Shown: positions 17,678-26,483 of the stretch, piece after piece
How the letters are laid out: each line of letters begins with the position of its first letter
Numbering within the stretch: the stretch's first letter is position 1
From: Desulfitobacterium chlororespirans DSM 11544
GTDB taxonomy: Bacteria > Bacillota > Desulfitobacteriia > Desulfitobacteriales > Desulfitobacteriaceae
Direction of reading: 5' to 3'
Assembly (NCBI RefSeq): GCF_900143285.1
Contig: NZ_FRDN01000007.1
Coordinates: forward strand, 162,371 to 226,370
Length of the DNA: 64,000 nt
The notes under the pieces: model-generated
Seen by the model: only the letters and a program-made list of their open reading frames with translations
What the model was told of the DNA's origin: nothing
The model's database searches: none
Program-made: the position numbers and the translations under genes

Positions 17678-18619
17678 CTACTCTCCTTTAAATATGCAAG
17701 TAGCTTTTCCTAAAGAAGAAGAATCTTCTACATTAATCAGGGTCACACCGGGGAGAATTTTCTTAATCAATCCCGTTAAAACCTTCCCCGGACCCAGCTC
17801 GATAAAGGTGTCAACCCCTTGCTCGCCCAGATAGCGGATGGATTGCTCCCAAAGCACGGCCCCGCTGACTTGCCGCACCAGACTCTCCACAATCATGCCG
17901 CGCTCCCTGACTTCTTCCCCATCAATGTTGGCAATCACAGGAACACAGGGGTCTTGCCAATCTACCCCTTCCAGCACCTGACGCAGCTCCTTGCCGGCTT
18001 CCGCCATCAAGGGAGAGTGAAAGGGACCGCTGACCGCCAAGGGCAGGGCTCGTTTGGCCCCCAGGTCTTTAGCATACTGACAAGCCATCTGCACTCCCTC
18101 GGTCTCGCCGGAGATCACGACCTGCCCCGGAGAATTATAATTGGCCGTGCCAACAACCCAACCGCCTTCTTCCCGTGCTTTGCGGCAGGCTTCCTCCACC
18201 TTGCCATTCTCTAAGCCGAGAATGGCGGCCATGGCACCCCGGCCCTCGGGAACGGCTGCCTGCATCAGCTCTCCCCGGCGGCGCACGACCCTTAAGGCCT
18301 CTTCAAGGGAAAGACTCCCTGCCGCTGTATAGGCTGAATACTCACCCAGACTATGGCCGGCCAAGTAGTCAGGGCGAATCCCGGCCTCCTGCAGCCCCTG
18401 CCAGGCCGCCATACTGGCCAGCAGGATGGCAGGCTGAGTATGGGCGGTTTTTTTCAATTCCTCCTCCGGTCCTTCCAGGAGGATCCTTATAAATTCTTCC
18501 CCAAGAACACGCTGTCCAGTCGCCAGCACTTCCTGGCCCCCAGGGGTGGCAAAAAGTTCTTTGCCCATGCCTACGTATTGGGAGCCCTGACCGGGGAAAA
18601 TGCATGCTATTTTGGCCAA
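17678..18619 (-). CDS. fabD: Malonyl-CoA:ACP transacylase
   Basis: The 313-residue enzyme loads malonate onto ACP. The nucleophile elbow is [15 protein letters not shown] (Ser at about 91), the N-terminus is [15 protein letters not shown], and the catalytic His lies in SGPFHSPLM (about 201). It is placed between fabK and fabG with short gaps, as in many Firmicute fab operons. Confidence 0.96.
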   Translation of the reverse strand: MAKIACIFPGQGSQYVGMGKELFATPGGQEVLATGQRVLGEEFIRILLEGPEEELKKTAHTQPAILLASMAAWQGLQEAGIRPDYLAGHSLGEYSAYTAAGSLSLEEALRVVRRRGELMQAAVPEGRGAMAAILGLENGKVEEACRKAREEGGWVVGTANYNSPGQVVISGETEGVQMACQYAKDLGAKRALPLAVSGPFHSPLMAEAGKELRQVLEGVDWQDPCVPVIANIDGEEVRERGMIVESLVRQVSGAVLWEQSIRYLGEQGVDTFIELGPGKVLTGLIKKILPGVTLINVEDSSSLGKATCIFKGE

Positions 18620-18637
18620 ATCCGCTGCTCCTTTCCC

Positions 18638-19585
18638 CTATCTGCCAAAGCGCTGGCTGAGCCGTGCCAGCTCCTGCTCAGCTCCCAGCATTACATCCTG
18701 AATGATGCTTGCCGCCGGTTCGATCTTCTGGACCGCTCCGGCGATTTGCCCGGACATCACGGAGCCATTCTGAGTATCCCCCTCCACCATGGCCAGACGC
18801 AGCTTGCCTGCGCCCATTTTTTCCAGGACTTCCGGATCGGTTCCCTCTTTCTCCAGCTGCTCGAACTCCCTGGTCAGTTTATTGCCCAGGCAGCGGACAG
18901 GATGGCCTGTGGAGCGTCCCGTCACCACGGTGTCCCGATCCTTGGCCTTAAGGATCATTTCTTTAACCTTAGAGGAAATGGTGCATTCTTCAGCACACAT
19001 GAAGCGGGTTCCCATTTGCACGCCCTCGGCCCCTAAAGCCAGGGCTGCCACCATTCCCCGTCCATCATAAATCCCCCCGGCGGCAATCACAGGAATGCTT
19101 ACCGCATCCACCACCTGAGGCACCAAAGGCAAGGTGCTGATTTCGCCGATATGGCCGCCGGATTCCATCCCTTCAGCGATCAGAGCGTCCACTCCGGCTT
19201 TTTCCAAACGTCTGGCCAAAGCCACCGAAGCCACTACCGGAATGATCTTCGTCCCCACCTCTTTGAGCATGGGGACGTATTTTCCCGGATTGCCCGCTCC
19301 CGTAGTAATGACGGGAACCCTTTCCTCCACAATCACTTGCATGACATCCTCGACAAAAGGAGACATGAGCATGACATTGACACCATAAGGTTTGTCGGTT
19401 ACCTTTTTAATCTTATGAATTTCCTGGCGCAGCCAATCCGCCGGAGCCTGCCCGGCGCCGATAATACCTAAGCCTCCTGCTTCCGACACCGCCGCCGCCA
19501 GTTCACCGGTAGCAGTCCAAGCCATACCTCCTTGAAAAATAGGATACTCAATGCCGATGAGATCACAAAGTTTCGTTTTAATCAT
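18638..19585 (-). CDS. fabK: Enoyl-ACP reductase II (FabK)
   Basis: The 315-residue FMN enzyme matches FabK in length and motifs: YPIFQGGMAWTATGELA at the start, TTGAGNPGKYV, ALIAEGMESGGHIGE with the active-site His, IPVIAAGGIYDGRG, and EGVQMGTRFMCAEE. It should reduce enoyl-ACP to acyl-ACP, replacing FabI, for which no gene is in the cluster. It lies four bases from fabH. A paralogue with a Cys cluster is encoded at 15475-16419. Confidence 0.93.
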   Translation of the reverse strand: MIKTKLCDLIGIEYPIFQGGMAWTATGELAAAVSEAGGLGIIGAGQAPADWLRQEIHKIKKVTDKPYGVNVMLMSPFVEDVMQVIVEERVPVITTGAGNPGKYVPMLKEVGTKIIPVVASVALARRLEKAGVDALIAEGMESGGHIGEISTLPLVPQVVDAVSIPVIAAGGIYDGRGMVAALALGAEGVQMGTRFMCAEECTISSKVKEMILKAKDRDTVVTGRSTGHPVRCLGNKLTREFEQLEKEGTDPEVLEKMGAGKLRLAMVEGDTQNGSVMSGQIAGAVQKIEPAASIIQDVMLGAEQELARLSQRFGR

Positions 19586-19588
19586 TCA

Positions 19589-20584
19589 CTAAACCCCTCT
19601 CTTGGACCACTTCACAACAGCGGCTCCCCAGGTTAATCCTCCGCCGAAGCCCACCATGACCATAATATCTCCATAGTTTAAACGTCCGCTCCGTGCTGCC
19701 TCATCCAAGGCCACCGGGATGGAAGCCGCCGACATATTCCCATAGCGGTCCAGGTTGACCACCACTTTCCCGGCATCAATCCCCAGCCGTTTGACTGCCG
19801 CATCCACAATGCGGGTGTTGGCCTGATGGGGAATCAGGCAATCCACATCTCCGATCCCTAAACCTGCCTTGTCCAGAGCTTTTAAGGCAGTTTCACCCAT
19901 GATGCGGACGGCAAATTTGAATACTTCACTGCCGGCCATCTGGATGGTGTGCATTTTCTTGGCCACGGTTTCTGCGGAAGCAGGGTGCATGGAGCCCCCT
20001 CCCGGCATGGTCAAAAGATTGCCCCCCGCACCATCCATACCCAGGTCATAACCCAGGAAGCCATAGCCCTCTTCCACCGGCTGCAGCACTGCCGCACCGG
20101 CCCCATCCCCAAACAGGATGCAGGTCCCCCGGTCTTCCCAGTTTAAGATCTTGCTTAAGGTTTCCCCGCCAATCACCAGGGCATTTTTATAGATACCGGT
20201 AGCGATGAATTGAGCGGCAGTGGCTACTCCGTACAAAAATCCCGTGCAGGCGGCCTGCAGGTCAAAACCGGCCGCCTTTTTGGCTCCCAGGCGTTCCGCC
20301 ACCAGGCAAGCTGTGGCTGGGAAGACAAAATCAGGGGTTATAGTAGCGACGATCACTAAATCCAGCTCTTCCGGAGCGAGTTTGGCATCCTCTAAGGCCC
20401 GCACCGCCGCCTGGTAGCAAAGCTCGGATACCGGAGTCTCAGGCTCGGCAATGTGCCGTTCCTTAATCCCCGTCCTGCTCACTATCCATTGATCATTGGT
20501 GTCCACCATCTGCTCCAGATCAAAATTCGTCAAAACCTTATCGGGTACATAGGAACCTGTGCCCACGATTCCAACACTAACCAT
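19589..20584 (-). CDS. fabH: 3-oxoacyl-ACP synthase III
   Basis: The 331-residue enzyme starts fatty acid synthesis by condensing an acyl-CoA with malonyl-ACP. The triad is in DLQAACTGFLYG (Cys at about 115), IPHQANTRI (His at about 253) and a later Asn in NMSAASIP. The N-terminus GIVGTGSYVPDKVLTN and the GGGLTWGAAVVKW tail are typical of FabH. It sits in the operon between plsX and fabK. Confidence 0.96.
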   Translation of the reverse strand: MVSVGIVGTGSYVPDKVLTNFDLEQMVDTNDQWIVSRTGIKERHIAEPETPVSELCYQAAVRALEDAKLAPEELDLVIVATITPDFVFPATACLVAERLGAKKAAGFDLQAACTGFLYGVATAAQFIATGIYKNALVIGGETLSKILNWEDRGTCILFGDGAGAAVLQPVEEGYGFLGYDLGMDGAGGNLLTMPGGGSMHPASAETVAKKMHTIQMAGSEVFKFAVRIMGETALKALDKAGLGIGDVDCLIPHQANTRIVDAAVKRLGIDAGKVVVNLDRYGNMSAASIPVALDEAARSGRLNYGDIMVMVGFGGGLTWGAAVVKWSKRGV

Positions 20585-20624
20585 GCTGCTTCCTTCTTTC
20601 TTAAGTACAGTAATCGATCACAGT

Positions 20625-21632
20625 CTACTCCTGTGCAGCGGTAAATCGCGGCAGCTCTTTTTTAATCTCCTCAATAAAGCCGCTCTCCACACATTCTTTA
20701 GCGACGCGGATGGCATTAAATATGGCTTTCTCGTTGGAACTGCCATGGGAAATGATGCTGATGCCATTCACACCCAGCAGAGGCGCTCCCCCATATTCTG
20801 CATAATCCATCATTTTAGCGATTTCTTTCAAGCCGGGTTTAATGGCCAAAGCCCCCAGTTTGCGCAGGGGTGTGGCGGTTATCTTCTCTTTAATCAGTTG
20901 AAATAACGCTCCTGCCAGCCCTTCGGTGGTCTTGAGCACCACATTGCCTACAAACCCTTCACAGACCACCACATCCGCCGCCTGACCATAAGGTATGGCC
21001 CGGCCTTCCACATTGCCGATAAAGTTTAAGGGAGCCTTCTGGAGAAGGGGATAGGTGGCTTGGGTCAGCTCATTGCCTTTGCTTTCTTCTGTACCGATAT
21101 TTAAAAGCCCTATTTTGGGGTTTTGGATGCCCAGAATGCTCTCCGCATAAATGCTTCCCATCATAGCATACTGGACAAGGTGCTCCGGTTTGGCATCAGG
21201 ATTGGCCCCCACATCAAGGAGGAGCTTTCCTCCTTCTAAAGTGGGCAGCACGGTCACGATGGCCGGGCGGTCAATCCCCTTGATCCGGCCTAAACCAAGC
21301 AAGGAGGCAGCCATTTGGGCTCCTGTGCTTCCCGCGCTGACCAGGGCATCTGCTTCTCCTTCTTTCACCAAACGGGTGGCCACCACGATGGAGGAATCCT
21401 TTTTCCTGCGCACGGCTTGAGCCGGATGCTCATCCATCTCCACCACCTCAGCGGCTTCTTTGATGCGCACCCTGGCCGGCAATTCACCCTGAGGCAGAAA
21501 TTCTTTGATACGTTCCGGCTGCCCGACCAAAATGACCTCTATATCAAACTGTTCAATACTGCGCAATGCTCCTTTGACGATCTCGGCCGGGGCATGATCC
21601 CCTCCCATGGCGTCTACAGCGATTCTCATCAC
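20625..21632 (-). CDS. plsX: Phosphate acyltransferase PlsX
   Basis: The 335-residue protein converts acyl-ACP to acyl phosphate for PlsY, linking fatty acid and phospholipid synthesis. It begins IAVDAMGGDHAPAEIVKGAL, the family signature, and has GNVEGRAIPYGQADVVV-like and GGAPLLGVNG phrases in the usual places. It follows fapR by 15 bases, the classic fapR-plsX order. Confidence 0.96.
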   Translation of the reverse strand: MMRIAVDAMGGDHAPAEIVKGALRSIEQFDIEVILVGQPERIKEFLPQGELPARVRIKEAAEVVEMDEHPAQAVRRKKDSSIVVATRLVKEGEADALVSAGSTGAQMAASLLGLGRIKGIDRPAIVTVLPTLEGGKLLLDVGANPDAKPEHLVQYAMMGSIYAESILGIQNPKIGLLNIGTEESKGNELTQATYPLLQKAPLNFIGNVEGRAIPYGQAADVVVCEGFVGNVVLKTTEGLAGALFQLIKEKITATPLRKLGALAIKPGLKEIAKMMDYAEYGGAPLLGVNGISIISHGSSNEKAIFNAIRVAKECVESGFIEEIKKELPRFTAAQE

Positions 21633-21647
21633 ATTAACTCCCCCTTC

Positions 21648-22217
21648 TTACACTTCCAAGGGCTTTTCCACGGCAAACACTACCCAGGTCCCGGTCAAAA
21701 CAAGATCCTGGTTGACATGGGCTGTAATCTCCACCCAGTATTTATTCCCTTTGCGGCGCAGGACTTTTCCTTCAGCCAAGACTGTTTCTCCATAACGGAC
21801 CGGACGCAGGAACTTCATATCCACGCTCCCTGTGAGCACGATCTCCGCATCCACCAGGGCAATGGCCAGAGAATTGGCCTGAGCGAACAGATGATGTCCC
21901 CGGGTGACCCGTGCTTTGCTTAAAACCATGGATTCTTCGATCTTGAGCAGGGTGGAGCCTGATTCCCCAATATGGAGGCCCCGGAGCTCCCCAACCAGCT
22001 CAGCTTCACCTAACGACTTCAAGGTGTCATAAGCTTCATGAGCCACAGCCTTGGTCCGTTCCCGCAGCTCAGGAATACTGAGCTCCGTCCGATCCAAGCG
22101 AATGGTGGAGACGCTTACCCCAAAATGCCTGGCCAGCTCTTCATCTGTAGAAAATGGATTCTTGTCAATTTCGTCTCGTAACGCTTGATGGCGTTCATGT
22201 TTATGATGTCTTGTCAT
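21648..22217 (-). CDS. fapR: Fatty acid biosynthesis repressor FapR
   Basis: The 189-residue regulator has an N-terminal DeoR-like helix-turn-helix (about residues 20-45, DEELARHFGVSVSTIRLDRT) and a C-terminal hot-dog fold (LFAQANSLAIALVDAE, then GKVLRRKGNKYWVEITAHV). FapR binds operators of fatty acid and phospholipid genes and is released by malonyl-CoA. A near-consensus operator lies 23 bases before its start codon, overlapping the likely transcription start, so it should repress itself and the whole operon. Confidence 0.95.
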   Translation of the reverse strand: MTRHHKHERHQALRDEIDKNPFSTDEELARHFGVSVSTIRLDRTELSIPELRERTKAVAHEAYDTLKSLGEAELVGELRGLHIGESGSTLLKIEESMVLSKARVTRGHHLFAQANSLAIALVDAEIVLTGSVDMKFLRPVRYGETVLAEGKVLRRKGNKYWVEITAHVNQDLVLTGTWVVFAVEKPLEV

Positions 22218-22239
22218 AATACCACCAACTTTGCTTATT

Positions 22240-22256
22240 TTACGACCTGGTACTAA
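22240..22256 (-). promoter_or_regulatory. FapR operator of the fapR operon
   Basis: On the minus strand the site reads TTAGTACCAGGTCGTAA, matching 14 of 17 positions of the FapR consensus TTAGTACCTRRTACTAA. It begins directly downstream of the -10 element, so bound FapR would block initiation. Confidence 0.75.
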
Positions 22257-22257
22257 T

Positions 22258-22286
22258 ATTATAGATCAGGATGATTCTGATGACAA
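22258..22286 (-). promoter_or_regulatory. Vegetative promoter of the fapR operon
   Basis: On the minus strand TTGTCA, a 17-base spacer and TATAAT form a near-perfect housekeeping promoter. The -10 ends two bases before the FapR operator. Confidence 0.75.
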
Positions 22287-22508
22287 GCAGTAAGCCCTCT
22301 GTGAATCAGGATCCTTTAAAATTTAGGAGAAAACGACAGAAAATGCAAAAAAGCACAGTCAAACGACTATGCCTTAAAATCCAATTTGGAGAACATCACC
22401 CTCTGTGCCTGCACCTCTTTTCTAAGGGAGCATACAATCTTAGACAGAAACCAATGATGGATTATACGTTCTGCCCCCGCTCAATCTCTCTTACTGATAG
22501 TTAAGATA

Positions 22509-23948
22509 TCATACTTGCAAACGTAGAACATTTGCAACTTTCAATGCCATCTCAGTATCCTTTAATAATTCTTCAAGCGCTATAACCAAGGCCAAAAGTG
22601 GCACAGATACGCCATCATAATCATTATATCCGATTGGATGTGTTTGGGCTTTTATTCTTTTCAGATACTCCTTTAAATCGTCAATAGTACGAATTCTGTC
22701 TACCAAAACCGCTTCTTTTTTTACCTCAGCCGCATTGGGTTTTATATCGTTGTAATTGACATCTATGTAAGAAATGCCCAGCATCTCCGGCTTCCCATTT
22801 CTTTTGAGCCATCTGAAGAAGCCAATGACATGTGTTTCGCCGAATTTCTCAATTCTTTGGCGCTTCTGTTTTCTTGGACATTTGAAGCCGGTTTCTTCCC
22901 ACAATTCTCGCTGCATTGCATAGGTTATGGTCTTTCTAAAGTCATCTCCACAAATATCATCATAATCGCACGAGCCACTTCCAGAAGGGACGATAAGCTG
23001 CCCACTTGACTGAGCTCTGTCAGATTGGATTAATTGAAAAATATAATTATCTCTCGTAATAGCAATTGTTGATACGCCAAACTCATTATTTAACAGAGTG
23101 TTTCTATAAGCTCTCAAAGTATCACTTTCACTAATGTCCGCCTTATTATATTTATCACCTTTTTTTGAATAAGGTCGCATTTGGCTGAACGCTTCTGATG
23201 CATATGCTATACTTTTCTTATCACCATTCTTATCACGTAAACGGTGCTCATATATATTGTTTGTTAGATAGGAATCGTAGTAGCCTCCTTTTGAACAATT
23301 TATCTTCAGTACGTGAGCATCGCTATTCAGGCTGAAGCCATCAGCCATACATAATTTATCTTCATTATAAAAAGCTTTACCATTTTTAAATGCTTCTGTC
23401 GCCTTATGTATAAGATAACGAGACAGAGTATCCCAATGTCCTTTAATGAGCCTAGTGATTTGCTCTTTTTTTACAGAATCATCTTTTTGATCTTCTAATT
23501 TCAATGTATAAGACGTATCGCAAAGATATTTATTTAATTCATGTGACATAAATATCCAATCTATATCTTTCTTGCCTTCGCTATTTTCGCTAAGGATTAA
23601 TTCTTCTCGAGTAAATTCCACAGTTCCTTTATCAGATGAAAATTCAGATTCACACTGTATGATTTTTGTTATATCAAATGCATTCGTTCTTTTGAGTTCA
23701 TATTTAGAATATTTTCCATATTTAATTATGTTCAATATTAGACCAATAAAAAAGATTACCGCACCTAAAACACTACAAACGAGCTGCGTGCTGATAATAG
23801 CTACTGGCAGTCCTATTATTAGCATTATAAAACCAACTATTTCTAAAATTATATCTGCAAAACGCAAAAGTGATTGAAAAGATGCTTTCTTAAAAACATA
23901 AAAAGCAAAATCCCGCCTTGTTCGAATTTTGTCACTTATAATTTTCAT
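22509..23948 (-). CDS. Membrane-anchored NUDIX-domain protein, Cap16-like (2TM-NUDIX)
   Basis: The 479-residue protein has two adjacent N-terminal membrane helices (about residues 31-52 and 56-76), a middle region of about 230 residues and a C-terminal NUDIX-type domain with GQLIVPSGSG and the core QRELWEETGF. The usual Glu earlier in the NUDIX box is replaced (DDFRKTIT), so hydrolysis may be lost while binding remains. Two membrane helices plus a SMODS-associated NUDIX domain is the build of the CBASS effector Cap16. No CD-NTase or other CBASS gene lies in the window. The gene is clearly more AT-rich than fapR and rpmF on either side, which suggests transfer. A housekeeping nucleotide sensor remains possible. 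Confidence 0.6.
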   Translation of the reverse strand: MKIISDKIRTRRDFAFYVFKKASFQSLLRFADIILEIVGFIMLIIGLPVAIISTQLVCSVLGAVIFFIGLILNIIKYGKYSKYELKRTNAFDITKIIQCESEFSSDKGTVEFTREELILSENSEGKKDIDWIFMSHELNKYLCDTSYTLKLEDQKDDSVKKEQITRLIKGHWDTLSRYLIHKATEAFKNGKAFYNEDKLCMADGFSLNSDAHVLKINCSKGGYYDSYLTNNIYEHRLRDKNGDKKSIAYASEAFSQMRPYSKKGDKYNKADISESDTLRAYRNTLLNNEFGVSTIAITRDNYIFQLIQSDRAQSSGQLIVPSGSGSCDYDDICGDDFRKTITYAMQRELWEETGFKCPRKQKRQRIEKFGETHVIGFFRWLKRNGKPEMLGISYIDVNYNDIKPNAAEVKKEAVLVDRIRTIDDLKEYLKRIKAQTHPIGYNDYDGVSVPLLALVIALEELLKDTEMALKVANVLRLQV

Positions 23949-24085
23949 TAAGCCGCCTAACCTCCCGATACTCCAATAAATCGGAAATCTCTTCCATGGG
24001 GCTCGTCGTCAAAAGAATCATCACATCTCAATAAAAAACGGCTCAAACGAAGAATAAACCGTTCAAACCGTTGCTATAATTGTAT

Positions 24086-24117
24086 TGGTGCGAGTGGTCG
24101 GAGTCGATCCGACACGT
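24086..24117 (-). other. tRNA 3'-end remnant (possible attachment-site scar)
   Basis: On the minus strand the sequence reads like the last 30 bases of a tRNA: a T-stem GTCGG, a seven-base loop ATCGACT, CCGAC, then CACTCGC and ACCA. The rest of the cloverleaf (acceptor 5' strand, D and anticodon arms) is absent upstream. Fragments like this are often left by elements that integrate into tRNA genes. Confidence 0.4.
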
Positions 24118-24249
24118 CCGTTAAGATAATGATTTTTGGGGAGCTATCCATGCTTGCTAAGATCAAGTTTACCAGTGAAATGCAGTAATTGCAAGAATTT
24201 TATGATTTCAGCATTGGGGATAAAAGGGCTAATTTAGGGGTACTTTGAA

Positions 24250-24279
24250 TAAAAAAAGAAGCCCTTCCGGCTTCTTTCT
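24250..24279 (-). terminator. Terminator of the DUF177-rpmF unit
   Basis: The minus-strand hairpin GAAGCC-GGAAG-GGCTTC is followed by a run of seven T, ten bases after the rpmF stop. Confidence 0.85.
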
Positions 24280-24286
24280 CTTGACC

Positions 24287-24466
24287 TTATTCACCCATGG
24301 AAATAACTTCTTTGGCTTTATAATAACCGCAGCTTGGGCAAACATGATGAGACAGTTTTGGTTTATGGCATTGGGGGCATTCGATGTGGTTTGGTGCAGT
24401 TAACTTCCACATAGCCCGGCGTTTACGTACTCTGGATTTGGATTGGCGATGTTGAGCAACACCCAT
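24287..24466 (-). CDS. rpmF: Ribosomal protein bL32
   Basis: Translation of the minus strand from the ATG at 24466 gives 59 residues beginning MGVAQHRQSKSRVRKRRAMW, the standard L32 start, followed by the zinc-ribbon pairs CPQC and CPSC (about residues 30-33 and 43-46). It is a component of the large ribosomal subunit. This is the zinc-binding (C+) form. It follows the DUF177 gene by about 30 bases, the widely conserved yceD-rpmF pair. Confidence 0.96.
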   Translation of the reverse strand: MGVAQHRQSKSRVRKRRAMWKLTAPNHIECPQCHKPKLSHHVCPSCGYYKAKEVISMGE

Positions 24467-24496
24467 TGATTACACCCCCTTTAAACTTTCGAATAA

Positions 24497-25006
24497 TCAA
24501 TCTTCACGAGGCCAGTTGGCCAAGGCTGCAAAACGTGGATCAATCTTGTCTTGGCTACACTCACAAGATTTTTCATTAAGATTCACACCGCAAACAGGAC
24601 ACAACCCTTTGCACTCAGAAGAACAGATAAACCTCATTGGCAAAGCCAACACGATTTGCTCAAGAATACGCTCGGTGAGATCGATCTCATCCTTATGGAA
24701 CACCAGCGCCGTCTCCAATTGCTCTTCTGTAGCTTGAGCAGCAAAGACCCATTCATCCTCATAATCCTGATGGATCTGATAGTGAAAAGGTTCGAGACAG
24801 AGACCGCACTGAGCTTTAAGCTCAGTCTCAATCGACCCATTAACAATCAAGGATTTCTCCGTGTTGTTCACCTGAAGTTGAACGTGTACAGGAGCGACAA
24901 AATCTACCCCCTCAAGTTCAGACTCAAAGGCCGAAAAATCTTCCTTTAAATCAAAATGAGCAGTTCCATTTTCATCACGGCGAATTTGAGCGACATTAAT
25001 ATGCAC
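24497..25006 (-). CDS. yceD: YceD/DUF177 family protein
   Basis: The protein of about 169 residues has the DUF177 plan: a beta-rich N-terminal half (VHVQLQVNNTEKSLIVNG), the pair CGLC in the middle (about residue 87 onward) and a C-terminal CSSECKGLCPVCGVNLNEKSC. I choose the GTG at 25006 because TTGGAGTGG lies before it; the frame is open to 25027. YceD is linked to 23S rRNA accumulation in plants and bacteria and almost always precedes rpmF, as here. The zinc-like Cys pairs suggest metal binding. Confidence 0.88.
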   Translation of the reverse strand: MHINVAQIRRDENGTAHFDLKEDFSAFESELEGVDFVAPVHVQLQVNNTEKSLIVNGSIETELKAQCGLCLEPFHYQIHQDYEDEWVFAAQATEEQLETALVFHKDEIDLTERILEQIVLALPMRFICSSECKGLCPVCGVNLNEKSCECSQDKIDPRFAALANWPRED

Positions 25007-25071
25007 AATGACCACTCCAATACACAACCATTATTATAGTTTGCTGGATTTTCTTTGTCAAGGAAAACTCC

Positions 25072-26271
25072 TTAACCCTTCTGAATAATATCCAAAGTAT
25101 CCAGGGCAATCATCAACTCTTCATTGGTAGGAATGACGAGGACCCGGCAGGTTGCCTCAGGCGCTGAAATATCGGCTTCCTTACCGCGGACCTTATTCTT
25201 TTCCAGATCCAGTTTGGCACCGAGGTATTGCAGGCCATCGACAACCGCTTCCCGCATCTCCGCAGAGTTTTCCCCTAAACCGGCTGTAAAGATAATGGCA
25301 TCGGCACCGTTTAAAACGGCTGCATAGGAGCCGATATATTTTTTCACATCATGAGCAAACACATCGAGAGCCAAAGCGGCGCGATAGTTTCCTTGATCAC
25401 GGGCTTGTTCGATATCTCTAAAGTCACTGCTCACTCCGGAAAGCCCCAGCACTCCGCATTTTTTATTGAGAAAATCATTGACTTCATCGGAAGACAGGTT
25501 TTCTTTTTGTTGAATGAAGGAGACAATGGCCGGATCCAAATCCCCGGAGCGGGTTCCCATCATTAAACCTTCCAAAGGGGTAAAGCCCATGGAGGTTTCA
25601 ATGGATTTACCATCTTTAATCGCCGTAATCGAGGAGCCATTGCCTAAATGACAACTGATCAGCTTCAATCCTTCTGCAGGACGATTGAGCATCTTAGCGG
25701 CCCGTTGACTCACATATTTATGCGAAGTCCCATGAAAACCATATTTACGGATTTTGTATTTCTCATAAAATTCATAGGGCAATCCATAAAGGTAGGCATG
25801 GGGCGGCATGGTCTGGTGAAAGGCAGTATCGAAAACAGCTACTTGAGCCACTCCCGGCATTAATTTTTGACAAGCCTCAATTCCGGCAATATTGGGGGGG
25901 TTGTGAAGAGGCGCTAATTCGATACACTCTTCGATGGCTTGCATGACTTCATCCGTGATCAATACGGAACTGGCAAATTTCTCGCCGCCATGAACCACAC
26001 GGTGACCCACCGAACCGATTTCCTCAAGGCTTTTCAATACGCCATATTCAGGATTCACTAAGGCATCCAGAACCAATTGGATAGCTATGGTATGATTAGG
26101 AATTTCCGCCGTAATAATTTCTTTTTCACCATCAGCCGGGCGGTGTGTCAGCACGGCGCCCGGAAGTCCGATCCGCTCCACTAAACCTTTGGCTATCGGT
26201 GTTTGTGTGTCCATATCCAATAATTGATATTTCAGCGAGGAACTTCCACAGTTAATCACAAGAATCTTCAC
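25072..26271 (-). CDS. ackA: Acetate kinase
   Basis: The 399-residue enzyme interconverts acetyl phosphate and acetate with ATP formation. Motifs include [52 protein letters not shown] and [11 protein letters not shown], with [17 protein letters not shown] near the C-terminus. The length fits the family. A phosphotransacetylase gene is not in the window. It lies upstream of the DUF177-rpmF pair on the same strand with a gap of about 65 bases. Confidence 0.97.
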   Translation of the reverse strand: MKILVINCGSSSLKYQLLDMDTQTPIAKGLVERIGLPGAVLTHRPADGEKEIITAEIPNHTIAIQLVLDALVNPEYGVLKSLEEIGSVGHRVVHGGEKFASSVLITDEVMQAIEECIELAPLHNPPNIAGIEACQKLMPGVAQVAVFDTAFHQTMPPHAYLYGLPYEFYEKYKIRKYGFHGTSHKYVSQRAAKMLNRPAEGLKLISCHLGNGSSITAIKDGKSIETSMGFTPLEGLMMGTRSGDLDPAIVSFIQQKENLSSDEVNDFLNKKCGVLGLSGVSSDFRDIEQARDQGNYRAALALDVFAHDVKKYIGSYAAVLNGADAIIFTAGLGENSAEMREAVVDGLQYLGAKLDLEKNKVRGKEADISAPEATCRVLVIPTNEELMIALDTLDIIQKG

Positions 26272-26406
26272 TATTGATTACCCCCTATTTTTCTTTTCCA
26301 CCCATTTTCTTTCTGTCTTTTGTCTCTTTTAAGCAAAGGTTCTTCTGCTTCATTTTGCCCCAAAAGCGACTTTTTCTTTAATACTTTTAAAAAATAACCC
26401 AAAATT

Positions 26407-26437
26407 TCGTGTGAATCTCTTTTTCTGTCTCACACGA
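26407..26437 (-). terminator. Hairpin behind the patatin gene
   Basis: An eight-base stem TCGTGTGA/TCACACGA with a 15-base loop lies about 50 bases after the patatin stop and is followed on the minus strand by AATTTT. It is a probable terminator, though the T-run is short. Confidence 0.5.
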
Positions 26438-26483
26438 TAAAACACCTTAATTAGTTTAACATAATTCGTTTGCATTTCAAGAG

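Larger units (their letters stand above)
23949..24286. other. Intergenic stretch with tRNA remnant and rpmF terminator
   Basis: The stretch holds an imperfect inverted repeat (AACGGCTCAAACG near 24037 against CGTTCAAACCGTT near 24059), a tRNA 3'-end-like fragment at 24086-24117 and the rpmF terminator at 24250-24279. No convincing ORF was found. Confidence 0.5.

Noticed and set aside
18353-19036. 227-codon plus-strand ORF across fabD and fabK
   Set aside because: Antisense to two clear genes; no ribosome site or homology pattern.
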